Below, one piece after another: positions 44,578 to 53,792 of a stretch of DNA of 64,000 nucleotides (position 1 is its first letter; each line of letters starts with the position of its first letter). The stretch is from Massilia forsythiae (GTDB lineage Bacteria; Pseudomonadota; Gammaproteobacteria; Burkholderiales; Burkholderiaceae_D). The notes beneath the pieces are model-generated. The model worked only from the letters and a program-made list of their open reading frames with translations, searched no databases and was not told the DNA's origin. The stretch is from contig NZ_CP051685.1 in the NCBI RefSeq assembly GCF_012849555.1, forward strand, positions 2,790,001-2,854,000, read 5' to 3'. The translations under genes and the position numbers were made by a program.

Positions 44578-46086
44578 ATGTCAGAAACACCGACCACCAT
44601 TGATGCCGGCGACGCCCCTACCGTGCGCTTCGCCGATTTCGGGCTGGCGCCCGAGATCCAGCGCGCGCTGTCGGACCAGGGCTACGAGCACCCGACCCCG
44701 ATCCAGGCGAAGGCCATCCCGATCGTGCTGCAGGGCCGCGACGTCATGGGCGCCGCCCAGACCGGTACCGGCAAGACCGCCAGCTTCTCGCTGCCCATCA
44801 TCCAGCTGCTGCTGCCGCATGCGAACACCAGCATGTCGCCGGCGCGCCACGCGGTGCGCGCGCTGGTGCTGACCCCGACGCGCGAACTGGCGATCCAGGT
44901 CGCCGACAACGTCAAGGCCTACGCCCAGCACACCCCGCTGCGCTCCACCGTCGTGTTCGGCGGCATGGACATGAAGCCGCAGACCGAGATCCTGCGCCGC
45001 GGCGTCGAGATCGTGATCGCCACCCCGGGCCGCCTGCTCGACCACGTCGAACAGAAGAACATCAATCTGGGCCAGGTGCAGATGCTGGTGATGGACGAAG
45101 CCGACCGCATGCTCGACATGGGCTTCCTGCCCGACCTGCAGCGCATCATCAACCTGCTGCCGAAGAAGCGCCAGAACCTGATGTTCTCGGCCACCTTCTC
45201 GCCCGAGATCAAGAAGCTGGCCGGCAGCTTCCTGAACGATCCGCTCACCATCGAGGTGGCGCGCAGCAATGCCACCAACACGGCGATCACCCAGATCCTG
45301 TACAAGGTCGAGGAAGCGCAAAAGGCCGATGTGGTGCTGCACCTGATCCGCGCGCGCGACCTGAAGCAGGTGCTGGTGTTCTCGAACACCAAAATCGGCG
45401 CCTCGCGCCTGTCACGCACCCTGGAGCAGGCCGGCATCAAGGCCTCCGCCATCCACGGCGACAAGACCCAGCAGGAACGCATCGCCGCGCTCGACGCCTT
45501 CAAGAACGGCGACATCGACGTGCTGGTCGCGACCGACGTCGCCGCGCGCGGCCTGGACATCACCGACCTGCCATGCGTGATCAACTACGACCTGCCGTAC
45601 AACGCCGAGGATTACGTGCACCGCATCGGCCGCACCGGCCGCGCCGGCGCAACCGGCGATGCCTTGTCCGTATATTCGGACAAGGACGAGCGCCTGCTGG
45701 CCGACATCGAGAAGCTGATCAAGCAGACCATCACGCGCGGCGAATTGACCGGCTATGCGCCGCCCTCGCGCGGCCACCGGCCCGGCGGCGAGCGCGGCCA
45801 TGGCGGCGAGCGTGACAACGAACGCTACGGTGCCCGTCCGCGCCGCGACGGCGACAGCGCGCCGCGTTCCGGCGAGCGCAACGATCGTGCGGAGCGTGGC
45901 GACCGCGGCGAGCGTCCGCAGCGCGGCGGCTACGCCGGTCCGCGCCGCGACAAGGTCGATCCGTGGTTCCTCAAGCCCTACGAGCCGGCCGCCAGCGCGC
46001 GCCAGGAACCGGCGCCGGCGCCATCCGCTTCGTCGAAGCCGAAGCAGAAACTGGCGTTCCTGCTGGGCGGGGTGCCGAAGCAGTAA
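44578..46086 (+). CDS. rhlE: DEAD-box ATP-dependent RNA helicase RhlE
   Basis: 502 residues. Q motif HPTPIQAKAIP, motif I AAQTGTGKTAS, Ia PTRELAIQ, motif II DEAD (in MDEADRMLDMGF), motif III SAT, and motif VI HRIGRTGRAG are intact. A basic, Arg/Gly-rich tail follows from residue ~395 and binds RNA without specificity. RhlE helicases act in ribosome assembly and RNA turnover, often in the cold. A long leader precedes the gene. Confidence 0.96.
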   Translation: MSETPTTIDAGDAPTVRFADFGLAPEIQRALSDQGYEHPTPIQAKAIPIVLQGRDVMGAAQTGTGKTASFSLPIIQLLLPHANTSMSPARHAVRALVLTPTRELAIQVADNVKAYAQHTPLRSTVVFGGMDMKPQTEILRRGVEIVIATPGRLLDHVEQKNINLGQVQMLVMDEADRMLDMGFLPDLQRIINLLPKKRQNLMFSATFSPEIKKLAGSFLNDPLTIEVARSNATNTAITQILYKVEEAQKADVVLHLIRARDLKQVLVFSNTKIGASRLSRTLEQAGIKASAIHGDKTQQERIAALDAFKNGDIDVLVATDVAARGLDITDLPCVINYDLPYNAEDYVHRIGRTGRAGATGDALSVYSDKDERLLADIEKLIKQTITRGELTGYAPPSRGHRPGGERGHGGERDNERYGARPRRDGDSAPRSGERNDRAERGDRGERPQRGGYAGPRRDKVDPWFLKPYEPAASARQEPAPAPSASSKPKQKLAFLLGGVPKQ

Positions 46087-46127
46087 GGCGAAGGGCGCCG
46101 TTCAGCGTGATGCCGGCGGCTGCCGCC

Positions 46128-46303
46128 CGTCGTTCCAGGCATTGCCTGAAACGACTCCCCGCGAAGGCGCATTGCTGTCCAAGATAAGTGTTATCTCTGC
46201 CTTAAGCAGGTTTTTTTGCTAGCAGTAATGTAAAAATCATTCCTAGCCAACAACTCGTCGTTCCCAGCACTGCCGAGAACGACTCCCCGCGAAAGCGGGG
46301 ATA
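46128..46303. repeat. REP-like intergenic repeat, two copies
   Basis: CGTCGTTCCAGGCATTGCCT at 46128 and CGTCGTTCCCAGCACTGCCG at 46256 begin two copies of a ~45-bp unit that continues with ACGACTCCCCGCGAAGG/AG in both. Such sequences are scattered between genes in this bacterial family. A related hairpin GTCCCCGC-cttc-GCGGGGAC is at 46403-46422. Confidence 0.8.
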
Positions 46304-46323
46304 ATGCCACTGGCATTATCCCC
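46297..46323. repeat. 27-bp perfect palindrome
   Basis: GGGGATAATGCCA (46297-46309) and TGGCATTATCCCC (46311-46323) are exact reverse complements around a single C. It adjoins the second REP-like copy, between two convergent genes, and has no T-run. It may be the fold recognised by a REP-associated transposase or simply block transcription from both sides. Confidence 0.85.
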
Positions 46324-46457
46324 TCCATGCTGAGCGAGAGAATTTGGTTCCTAGAAGCAACTAGGATGCTTCAAAAATACCAACTTTGGATACTCAGCAT
46401 GGGTCCCCGCCTTCGCGGGGACGACGTTCCGGGCGATTGTCCGCCTTCCAAGCGTAG

Positions 46458-48191
46458 TTACGGCGCATTCCAGTCCGCCAACCGGCGCTCGATCTTCAGC
46501 GCCTTTTGCACCCGCGCCAGCAAGTCCTCGTGCTTGTAGGGCTTGGCCAGGATCGTCAGCCCGGATGCACGGCCGCGTTCCGGCAGGTCGTCCATGTAGC
46601 CGGTGGTGACCAGCACCGCCAGCCCGGGGCGCAGCGCGTGCGCCTTTTCCACCAGTTCCAGGCCGGTCATCCCGCCCGGCATGATCACGTCGGTGAACAG
46701 CAGGTCGACCCGTTCCCCCCGTTCCAGCAGCGCCAGCGCCTGTTCGCCGCTGGGAGCCGCCAGCACCGCGTAGCCTTCCAGTCCCAGTACGCTCTCGGCC
46801 AGTTCGCGCACGTCGTCGTTGTCCTCGACCACCAGCACGCACGGCTTGTCCTGGCCGGGGCCGGCGGTGCCGTCCGCAGGCGCGCCGTCCGCACCGGCGC
46901 CGGGTGCGTGCGCCGGTGCGGCGGCGCTGTCGGCGACCGGGAAGATCATGCGCACCGTGGTGCCCTGGTCCGGCTCGCTGTCGATCTCGAGGCGGCCGTT
47001 CGATTGCTGGACGAAGCCGTGCACCATCGCCAGTCCCAGGCCGGTGCCCGGTCCCTTGGTGGTGAAGAAGGGTTCGGTGGCGCGCCGCAGCACGTCCGGC
47101 GGCATGCCGCTGCCGTGGTCGATCACGCACAGCGACACGTAGGTGCCCGGCGCCAGCTTGTGGCGCCTGAGCTGGTCGTCGTCGCGGATCAACGAAGTGG
47201 CGACCGTGACTTCGCCGCCCTCGGGCATGGCGTCGCGCGCGTTGATCAGCACGTTCAGCAGCGCCATCTCCAGATGGATCGGGTCCAGCACGCAGGCCGG
47301 CAGGCCGGGCCGCAGGTCGAGGCGTAGCTCGACCTGGTCGCCCAGCGTGCGCACCAGCAGGTCGGAGAACTCGACCACCAGGCCGTTGATGTTCAATAGC
47401 TTGGGCTCCAGGCGCTGCTTGCGCGCGAAGGTCAGCAATTGCTGGGTGAGCTTGCCGGCGCGCATGGCGGCGCGCTGGGCGCGCACCAGCGCCTCGCGCG
47501 CTACATCGGGTTTTTCGAGGCTGAGCAGGGTGACTTCGAGGTTGCCGTTGATGACCTGCAGCAGGTTGTTGAAATCGTGCGCCATGCCGGCGGTGAGCTG
47601 GCCGATCGCTTCCATCTTCTGCGCCTGCAGCGAGGCGTCCTGGGTCTGGCGCCGCTCGCTGATATCCATCTGCGAGGCGAAGAAGTACAGCAGCTTGCCG
47701 TCGCCGTCGAACACCGGGCCGATGAACAGCGCGTTCCAGAACTGGCTGCCGTCGGCGCGGTAGTTCAAGAGATCGACCGCCACCGCGCGCTCCTGCTCCA
47801 GGGCCTCGCGCACCTCGCGCACGGCGGCGGGGTCGGTGCCCGGTCCCTGCAGCAGGCGGCAGTTGCGGCCCATGATGTCTTCCTGCTTGTACAGGGTCAG
47901 GTCGAGGAAGGCGCCGTTGGCGAACACGATCGGGTTGTCCGGCTGGCGCGGATCGGTGACCACCATCGGCATGCGCGTCATCTCGACCGCGGCGAAGAAC
48001 ACGTTGTTGCGGTCCAGCAGGCCGTCGCGGCTGATGAAGCCGGCCTGCCAGTGATTGATGCCCGCGCCGCCCATCGGATTGTAAGCGTTGCCTTCGATAA
48101 GGCCTTGGGCGGGTATGCCCCCGCTCTGGCCGCCGCCCTGTTCATCGAGCGCTTGCTCCAGGTTCTCTTCCTTGCTGTTGCCGGTTGCCAT
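46458..48191 (-). CDS. LOV-domain hybrid histidine kinase (blue-light sensor candidate)
   Basis: 577 residues. The N-terminal PAS domain has the LOV signature GRNCRLLQG with the flavin-binding Cys at residue 111, and later FFASQMDISERR. This predicts an FMN chromophore and blue-light response. The kinase core follows: His205 in AGMAHDFNNLLQ, then NVLINARDAMPEGG and GTGLGLAMVHGF. A C-terminal receiver domain starts at VLVVEDNDDVREL with its Asp in LLFTDVIMPGG, so phosphate can pass inside the protein. No output regulator is next to it. Confidence 0.93.
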   Translation of the reverse strand: MATGNSKEENLEQALDEQGGGQSGGIPAQGLIEGNAYNPMGGAGINHWQAGFISRDGLLDRNNVFFAAVEMTRMPMVVTDPRQPDNPIVFANGAFLDLTLYKQEDIMGRNCRLLQGPGTDPAAVREVREALEQERAVAVDLLNYRADGSQFWNALFIGPVFDGDGKLLYFFASQMDISERRQTQDASLQAQKMEAIGQLTAGMAHDFNNLLQVINGNLEVTLLSLEKPDVAREALVRAQRAAMRAGKLTQQLLTFARKQRLEPKLLNINGLVVEFSDLLVRTLGDQVELRLDLRPGLPACVLDPIHLEMALLNVLINARDAMPEGGEVTVATSLIRDDDQLRRHKLAPGTYVSLCVIDHGSGMPPDVLRRATEPFFTTKGPGTGLGLAMVHGFVQQSNGRLEIDSEPDQGTTVRMIFPVADSAAAPAHAPGAGADGAPADGTAGPGQDKPCVLVVEDNDDVRELAESVLGLEGYAVLAAPSGEQALALLERGERVDLLFTDVIMPGGMTGLELVEKAHALRPGLAVLVTTGYMDDLPERGRASGLTILAKPYKHEDLLARVQKALKIERRLADWNAP

Positions 48192-48321
48192 CGTTGGTCC
48201 TCTTGGTCCTGTGTACGACGGAAATGCGATGCACAGCCGGCCGTCGATCTCGAATGCAACGATTGTAGCGGCAGGCGAGAGGGTGCACCGTTCGGGAACA
48301 CACTCTCGCGCGGGCGCGCGC

Positions 48322-51300
48322 CTACGGGAACAGGATCGACATCAGCTCGGCGGCGTTGTCGGCCCACGTGCGCGAGGCGATGCCGGTGGATGCCGGCGCC
48401 CGGCCGGCAGCCTGCAGGCCCAGCCAGTCCCGGGCGGCCGCCGCCAGGTCTGCGGCGGCGTCGCCGCTGAAGTAGCTGGCATGGTCGCCGGCGACTTCGC
48501 GGAACACCGGCAAATCGCGCACCAGCAGCGGCACGCCGTGGCGCGCGGCCTCGATCAGCGGCAGGCCGAACCCTTCGCCTTCGCTGGGCACCAGCAGGCA
48601 GGCGCTGGCCGCGTAGATGCGGTCCAGGAATTCGTCGCTGGCGCCGTGCACCACGTACAGGCGCCGGTTCAGCTCCGGGTGCTGCCCCAGGCGCGCCATC
48701 AGCGCGGGAATGGTGCGGCGCTGGTTGTCGGGCAAGCCCTTCCAGCCTTCGGCGCCGACGATCGCCAGGCGGGCGTCGAGGCCTTGCTCCCATAACTGCT
48801 CGAAGGCATCCAGCGCCTGCATATGGCCCTTGCGCGGCTCGATGGTGCCGACCATGGCGAAGGTCGGGGCGGCGGCGATGCCGGCCAGCGTGGCGGCGGC
48901 GTCCGGCGGCAGGCCGGTGCTCGGGCGGGAAGCGTCGATGTCGGCGCCGTGGTGCAGCACGGCAAACGCCGGCAGCGCGTCGCGGGCCTGGACGGCGCCG
49001 AGCCAGTCGCGGGTTTCGTCCGCCACGGCGGCGCTGATGCAGACCAGGCAGTCGGCTTCGCGGCCGATGGTGCGCAGCCAGTCGCCGAACACCTTCTCGA
49101 CGCGCGGCGGGAAGAAGGCCGGGCGCAGTACCGGCAGGATGTCGTGCACCATGAAGCAGATGCGCACGCCCGCCTCGCGCCAGCGCGCGTACACACCGAC
49201 CTGCGCGGCCTCGTTGACCGCGCCCGGGAACAGGTCGGGGCAGTAGAACACGTCGCCCCTGGCGACCTCGACCTCGTCGTCGTGCACGCCGTAGCTGTCC
49301 GTGCCGCCCAGCTCGTGCAGGTAGCGGCGCGCGTAGCGGTAGTGCCAGCGCCCGCCCTCGTCGCTGAGGTAGACCGGCAGCACCTGCAGCTGCCTGTTCT
49401 GCAGGGCCAGCAGTTCCAGCAGCTGGGCCCGCACCACGCGCTGGATGCCGGTCTTGAGGTCTTCGCGCATCATCGCCGAGACATCCACCAGCAACTGGCA
49501 CGCGACCTGGCCGGCGGACACGCTGGCGTGGTGGCGCTCGCGCACCACGGCGTCGATCAGCTGCAGGGCGCTCTGGCGCCAGGTCAGCCACGGCATGCCG
49601 CCGGAGGCCGGCGCCCGACCGGCCGCGTGCAGCGCCAGCCAGCGTTCGATGGCCGCGGCCAGGTCTTCCGGCCGGGTGCCCTCGAAATAAAAGGCGTGTT
49701 CGCCGGCCACTTCGCGAAATACCGGCAGGTCGCGCGCGATGATCGGCAGGCCCTTCTGGGCCGCCTCGATCAGCGGCAGGCCGAAACCTTCGCCTTGCGA
49801 CGGCGCCAGCAGCGCCGAGCTGTGGCCGTACAGCTGCAGCAGCATCTCGTCGGACACGCCGTCGAACCAGAACAGCTGCTTGTCACGCCGGGGGTGCGAC
49901 TGCAGGCGCTCGGCCAGCACGTCGACCATCCAGCCGTTCTTGCCGACGATGACGAGGTTGAGCGCCACGCCCCTGTCCCACAACAGTTCGCAGGCGGCCA
50001 GCGCCTGCGCCTGGCCCTTGCGCGGCTCCAGCGTGCCGACCATCAGCAGCGTCGGCGCCGCCTGCAGCGCCGCCAGCGCCTGCGCGGCGCCGGCGGGCAT
50101 GCCTGCGCTCGGCGCGCTGGCGTCGATGTCGGCGCCCAGGTGGAAGTGGGCCAGCTTGAGCGGCGCCAGGCGGCGGTTCGGGCGCTGCGCCAGCCATGCG
50201 GACAGTTCGTCCGCCACCGCGCGCGAAATGGTCACGATGCCGTCGGCCACCAGCGCGATGGCGTCGATGTAGTCGCCGTAGTACTTCTGGGTGCCGAACG
50301 GGAAGCACTCGGGCCGCAGCAGCGGCAGCAGGTCGTACACCGTGAACCAGATCCGCACGCCCCTGCTGCGCATGGCGAGCAGTTGCGGCTGGTTCTGGGT
50401 GGTCAGGTTGGAGGCCAGGTCCAGGCCCAGGAACAGGTCGCCGGCGCGCGCCTCGATCGGCGCATCCTCGAGCGCCAGCGGCGCCACGTCCAGCATGGCG
50501 CAGGTGAAACGGCGCGCATAGCGGTAGCTGCGGTTGAGGCCTTCGCTGTACACCGGCTCGATCCGGTAGCCGGGCGGCGGCTCCTTGATCAGGGCCAGCA
50601 CGATGCTGCGCACCACGCGCTGGATGCCGGTCTTGTGGTCCGCCTGGACCAGTGCCGAGATGTCGACCAGCAGCTGGCGCGGCGCGCCCGGCAAGGTGTT
50701 GGCGGCCATCATGAGCGCGGCCTCGACCAGCGCCGCTTCGTCGGGCGGGCGCGGCGCGCCGGGCGCGGCGAGCACCGCGACCAACTGCCGCCGCAGCGCC
50801 GGCGCGCTGGATGCGGCGAACGCTTCGATCGCTTCGGCGTACCGGGCGCCGACCGCGGCCGGCCCATGGTGGCGCGCCACGTGCGCGCGTCCCGCCTGCG
50901 CCAGCGCGGCGCGCCGCGCCGGGTCGGCGTGCAGCGCCGCCAGGGCGCCGGCCAGCAGCGCGTCGTCGAACAGGTCGGGCAGCATGTACAGCGTATCCGG
51001 CGGCAGGTCGGCGGCGGCGCCGTGCGCGTTGACGATGGCCGGCAGGCCGTGCATCAGGCAGTCGAGCACCGAAGCCGAGGTTTCGCCGCGGGTCTGGGCG
51101 CGCAGCTGCACCGCGCAGTCGCTGGCGGCCAGCCAGTCCTGGTACGCGGCGGCGTCGACGAAGCCGGTGATGTGCACGCGCGCGGCGGCGCCGGCGGCGG
51201 CGATGCGGCGCTGCAGCTCGATGCCGTACGGGCCGGGATCGTTGGCGCCGACGAACACCAGGCGGCAGCGCGGATCCGCCGCCAGCGGCGAAGCGAAAAA

Positions 51301-52485
51301 GGCGTCCAGCAGCCGCTGGTTCAGCTTGGTCGCGCCGAGCATGCCGAAGCTGCTGACGATATAGTCGTCGGCGCCGATGCCGAGGCGTTCGCGCGCGCCG
51401 CGGCGCGCCGCGGCGGCGTCGGCGCCGGGCGCCACCTGGCCGCGCAGCAGCGCGATGGTGCGCCAGCCGTCGGCGCTGCCGGGCCCGTACCATTGCTCCG
51501 CCATGCGGCGCGAAAAGTCGCTGTGGACGATGACGCCGGCGGCCCGATCCAGCACTTCCTTGTTGCAGGGGTACTGCCAGATCGTGGGATTGCGGCCGTG
51601 CTCGCGGTGGTCGCGCAGGCCGGTGTAGCCGTGCGAGGCGTACAGCGCCTGCAGAAAGGCCTCGGGCGCGTCGCCGTCGCGTTCCATGTTGTCGAGCACG
51701 CCGCTGAGGAAGAAATCGTGCAGCACCACCGTGCCGGGATGCCGGCGCAGCAGGGCGAACATGTGCTTGTGCACGTTCGAATTGCCGAAGTGGTACAGCA
51801 CCCGGTCGTAGGAAGCGCCGTGGCGCAGGAAGTGCCCGGCGTCGCGCTGGACGAAGCGCTGCAGCGACGCGTCCGGCGCGGCGCCGGGCGTCAGCACCAG
51901 CTCGACCGCGTAATGGCGTTCCAGCTCGAGCAGCAGCTCGGCGCTGTAGTCGGCGATGCCGGAGCGCTCCGGCGGCAGCGGCGACACCAGGGCCAGCGTC
52001 GGCTTGCCGGTTGCCCGGACCGGGGGCGCGGCGGACGGAGACGGCGCGGCGGCGCGCTGGGTCTCGATCGCGTGCCACAGCGCGGCGGCGCCGGCGCCGG
52101 CCGGCAGGGCGGCGGCATCCAGCGAAGCTACCCGCGGCAGCGCCGGCCCGCCTGGCGCGGCCGCGCCGGCACGCCCTATGCCGAGGATGGCGCCGGGTAC
52201 CAGCGCGGCCAGGAAGGCGTCGCGCAGCGCGGCGGCGGCATGGCGGCGCCAGGCGTCGGCGGGGGCCGGCTGGGCGTACACGTGGAAGCGCGCGGGCGGC
52301 AGCAGGCCGTCCAGCGCCTGCCGCAGCGGGTCGGCGTCGTGCGGATGGCATCCGCTGACGGCCACATGCACTTCATGGCCGCCGGGTTCGCCCAGCAGGG
52401 TCCTGGCCAGTCCGAGCAGGGCGGCGGTGTCGTGCGGCGGCGCCGTGTGCGGCGTGCGGAAATCGATGATCAGGCGTAGGGTCAT
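48322..52485 (-). CDS. Triple glycosyltransferase (three GT-B/GT4 domains)
   Basis: 1387 residues from MTLRLIIDF. Domain 1 (~160-570) starts PTLALVSPLPPERSGIADYS; domain 2 (~604-970) and domain 3 (~997-1380) both start LLVDxSAxxxxDxKTGIQRVVR and carry the GT4 acidic motif EGFGLPLIEA (first at ~899). Domains 2 and 3 are clear duplicates of each other. Domain 1 has a variant (RGETSASVLDCLMHGLP). The protein would add several sugars to a polysaccharide at the cytoplasmic face. It is the last gene of the wzm-wzt-fkbM operon (ATGA overlap), so it likely builds the glycan that the ABC system exports. Confidence 0.9.
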   Translation of the reverse strand: MTLRLIIDFRTPHTAPPHDTAALLGLARTLLGEPGGHEVHVAVSGCHPHDADPLRQALDGLLPPARFHVYAQPAPADAWRRHAAAALRDAFLAALVPGAILGIGRAGAAAPGGPALPRVASLDAAALPAGAGAAALWHAIETQRAAAPSPSAAPPVRATGKPTLALVSPLPPERSGIADYSAELLLELERHYAVELVLTPGAAPDASLQRFVQRDAGHFLRHGASYDRVLYHFGNSNVHKHMFALLRRHPGTVVLHDFFLSGVLDNMERDGDAPEAFLQALYASHGYTGLRDHREHGRNPTIWQYPCNKEVLDRAAGVIVHSDFSRRMAEQWYGPGSADGWRTIALLRGQVAPGADAAAARRGARERLGIGADDYIVSSFGMLGATKLNQRLLDAFFASPLAADPRCRLVFVGANDPGPYGIELQRRIAAAGAAARVHITGFVDAAAYQDWLAASDCAVQLRAQTRGETSASVLDCLMHGLPAIVNAHGAAADLPPDTLYMLPDLFDDALLAGALAALHADPARRAALAQAGRAHVARHHGPAAVGARYAEAIEAFAASSAPALRRQLVAVLAAPGAPRPPDEAALVEAALMMAANTLPGAPRQLLVDISALVQADHKTGIQRVVRSIVLALIKEPPPGYRIEPVYSEGLNRSYRYARRFTCAMLDVAPLALEDAPIEARAGDLFLGLDLASNLTTQNQPQLLAMRSRGVRIWFTVYDLLPLLRPECFPFGTQKYYGDYIDAIALVADGIVTISRAVADELSAWLAQRPNRRLAPLKLAHFHLGADIDASAPSAGMPAGAAQALAALQAAPTLLMVGTLEPRKGQAQALAACELLWDRGVALNLVIVGKNGWMVDVLAERLQSHPRRDKQLFWFDGVSDEMLLQLYGHSSALLAPSQGEGFGLPLIEAAQKGLPIIARDLPVFREVAGEHAFYFEGTRPEDLAAAIERWLALHAAGRAPASGGMPWLTWRQSALQLIDAVVRERHHASVSAGQVACQLLVDVSAMMREDLKTGIQRVVRAQLLELLALQNRQLQVLPVYLSDEGGRWHYRYARRYLHELGGTDSYGVHDDEVEVARGDVFYCPDLFPGAVNEAAQVGVYARWREAGVRICFMVHDILPVLRPAFFPPRVEKVFGDWLRTIGREADCLVCISAAVADETRDWLGAVQARDALPAFAVLHHGADIDASRPSTGLPPDAAATLAGIAAAPTFAMVGTIEPRKGHMQALDAFEQLWEQGLDARLAIVGAEGWKGLPDNQRRTIPALMARLGQHPELNRRLYVVHGASDEFLDRIYAASACLLVPSEGEGFGLPLIEAARHGVPLLVRDLPVFREVAGDHASYFSGDAAADLAAAARDWLGLQAAGRAPASTGIASRTWADNAAELMSILFP

Positions 52486-53792
52486 TTTTTTTGCGATGCG
52501 TAGGCTTGGCGCAGCTGGTCCAGCGCTTCGCGCGCGGATTGCGGCAATTCGCGCAGGGCGTACGGCACGGCCACGGCGGGCGCCGGACCGTCGGCGGTGG
52601 CCTGCTTGGCGGCGGCCAGCGTGCGCGCCATCCAGGCCTGCAGCCGGGGCGAGCGCATCGCCAGCGGCAGCACCGTGCGCCGCAGCGTTTCGCGCGAGGT
52701 GAGCCAGCGCAGGCTGCGGCGGGCGGCGCCCTTGGCCTTGCGGCGCGCGATGCCGGCCATGCTGTCCGGGCCGCGGCGCATGACGAAGCGCAGCGGCGCG
52801 GTGATGCGCCAGGAGCTGCTGTTCAGGACCGCCACCAGGCGCCGTTCGAGGTCGCCGGCCCATTCGGCGGTTTCCCTGCCGCTGGCATGCGCGGCCGCCA
52901 GATCCTGGCCCAGCTGGTCGAGCCGGGCGAGCATGTCCTGCTTTTCCAGGTCGAACCGGGCGAGCATGTCCTGCTTCTCCAGTTCCTTGGCCTCGGCGTG
53001 GCGGGCCAGGTCGTGCAGTTCGCCGCGCATGGCGGCGGCCTGCTGCTCGTACTCGCGCAGCGAGCGCGTGGCGTCGCGGTTGGCACTCCAGGCGCGGTCC
53101 AGGTGATACGAGATGAAGTCGTCGAACACGTTCGGCTGGATGCCGAAGTGCTGCAGCAGTTCGGGGCGCTCCTGCGCCACGTAGTAGCGGTTCAGGCCGT
53201 CGAACCAGGCGTAGCGGTAGCGCTGGCCGGTGACCAGCTCTTCCCATGCCTCGTGGTTGGTCTCGCGGCTGTTCGGCACGGTCGCTTCGATCACCAGCAC
53301 CCACGGGCGCCAGCGTTCGAAGTCCATGCCGCGCAGCACCTCGCCTTCGAAGCCTTCGACGTCGATCTTCAGGAAGTGGATGGCGCCGCGCACGTGTTCC
53401 CCGCAGATCGCCGCCAGGGTCCGCACTGGCACCGCCAGTTCGGCGACCGCATGGCCTTCGGCGCGGTGCAGCTCGGCCACCGCGGCTTCGGGCGAGGCCC
53501 AGCCGCGCACCGCGGGCACGTCGTACAGGGTCAGGCTGCCCTCGCTGCTGCCGGCGGCGACGGCCAGGTTGACGTCGCGCGGGCGCTGCTCGTCGAAAGC
53601 GGCGATGTGGGCCGGCAGCGGCTCGATGTTGATGCCGCGCCAGCCGGCGTCGTAGAACGCCTTGGTGACCGAATGCTCGACCGGGTCGCTGGCGCCGACG
53701 TCGATGTAGAAGCCGTCCTCGGGTTTCACGTGGCCGAGGGCGCGCCACAGCAGCACGTCCTCGTTGTTCTGGGAGTAGGAAAGGAAGGTCAT
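52482..53792 (-). CDS. FkbM-family methyltransferase with coiled-coil tail
   Basis: 436 residues from MTFLSYSQNNEDVLLWRAL. The SAM-dependent FkbM domain covers ~1-240: YIDVGASDP (residues ~29-37) for SAM binding and IHFLKIDVEGFEGEVLRGM (~139-157) as the family centre. A coiled coil follows with a tandem repeat (EKQDMLARFDL, EKQDMLARLDQ), then a basic helical end. It probably O-methylates a sugar of the exported glycan, perhaps as a chain-ending step; that is inference from the Wzt context. Both ends overlap neighbours by ATGA. Confidence 0.9.
   Translation of the reverse strand: MTFLSYSQNNEDVLLWRALGHVKPEDGFYIDVGASDPVEHSVTKAFYDAGWRGINIEPLPAHIAAFDEQRPRDVNLAVAAGSSEGSLTLYDVPAVRGWASPEAAVAELHRAEGHAVAELAVPVRTLAAICGEHVRGAIHFLKIDVEGFEGEVLRGMDFERWRPWVLVIEATVPNSRETNHEAWEELVTGQRYRYAWFDGLNRYYVAQERPELLQHFGIQPNVFDDFISYHLDRAWSANRDATRSLREYEQQAAAMRGELHDLARHAEAKELEKQDMLARFDLEKQDMLARLDQLGQDLAAAHASGRETAEWAGDLERRLVAVLNSSSWRITAPLRFVMRRGPDSMAGIARRKAKGAARRSLRWLTSRETLRRTVLPLAMRSPRLQAWMARTLAAAKQATADGPAPAVAVPYALRELPQSAREALDQLRQAYASQKK

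Noticed and set aside
46297..46323. Palindrome read as a bidirectional terminator
   Set aside because: There is no T-run on either side; it is kept as a repeat adjoining REP-like copies.
48823..52479. 1218-residue plus-strand frame opposite the glycosyltransferase gene
   Set aside because: Arg/Gln/Val/Gly-rich artefact typical of antisense in GC-rich DNA; the minus strand has three recognisable transferase domains.
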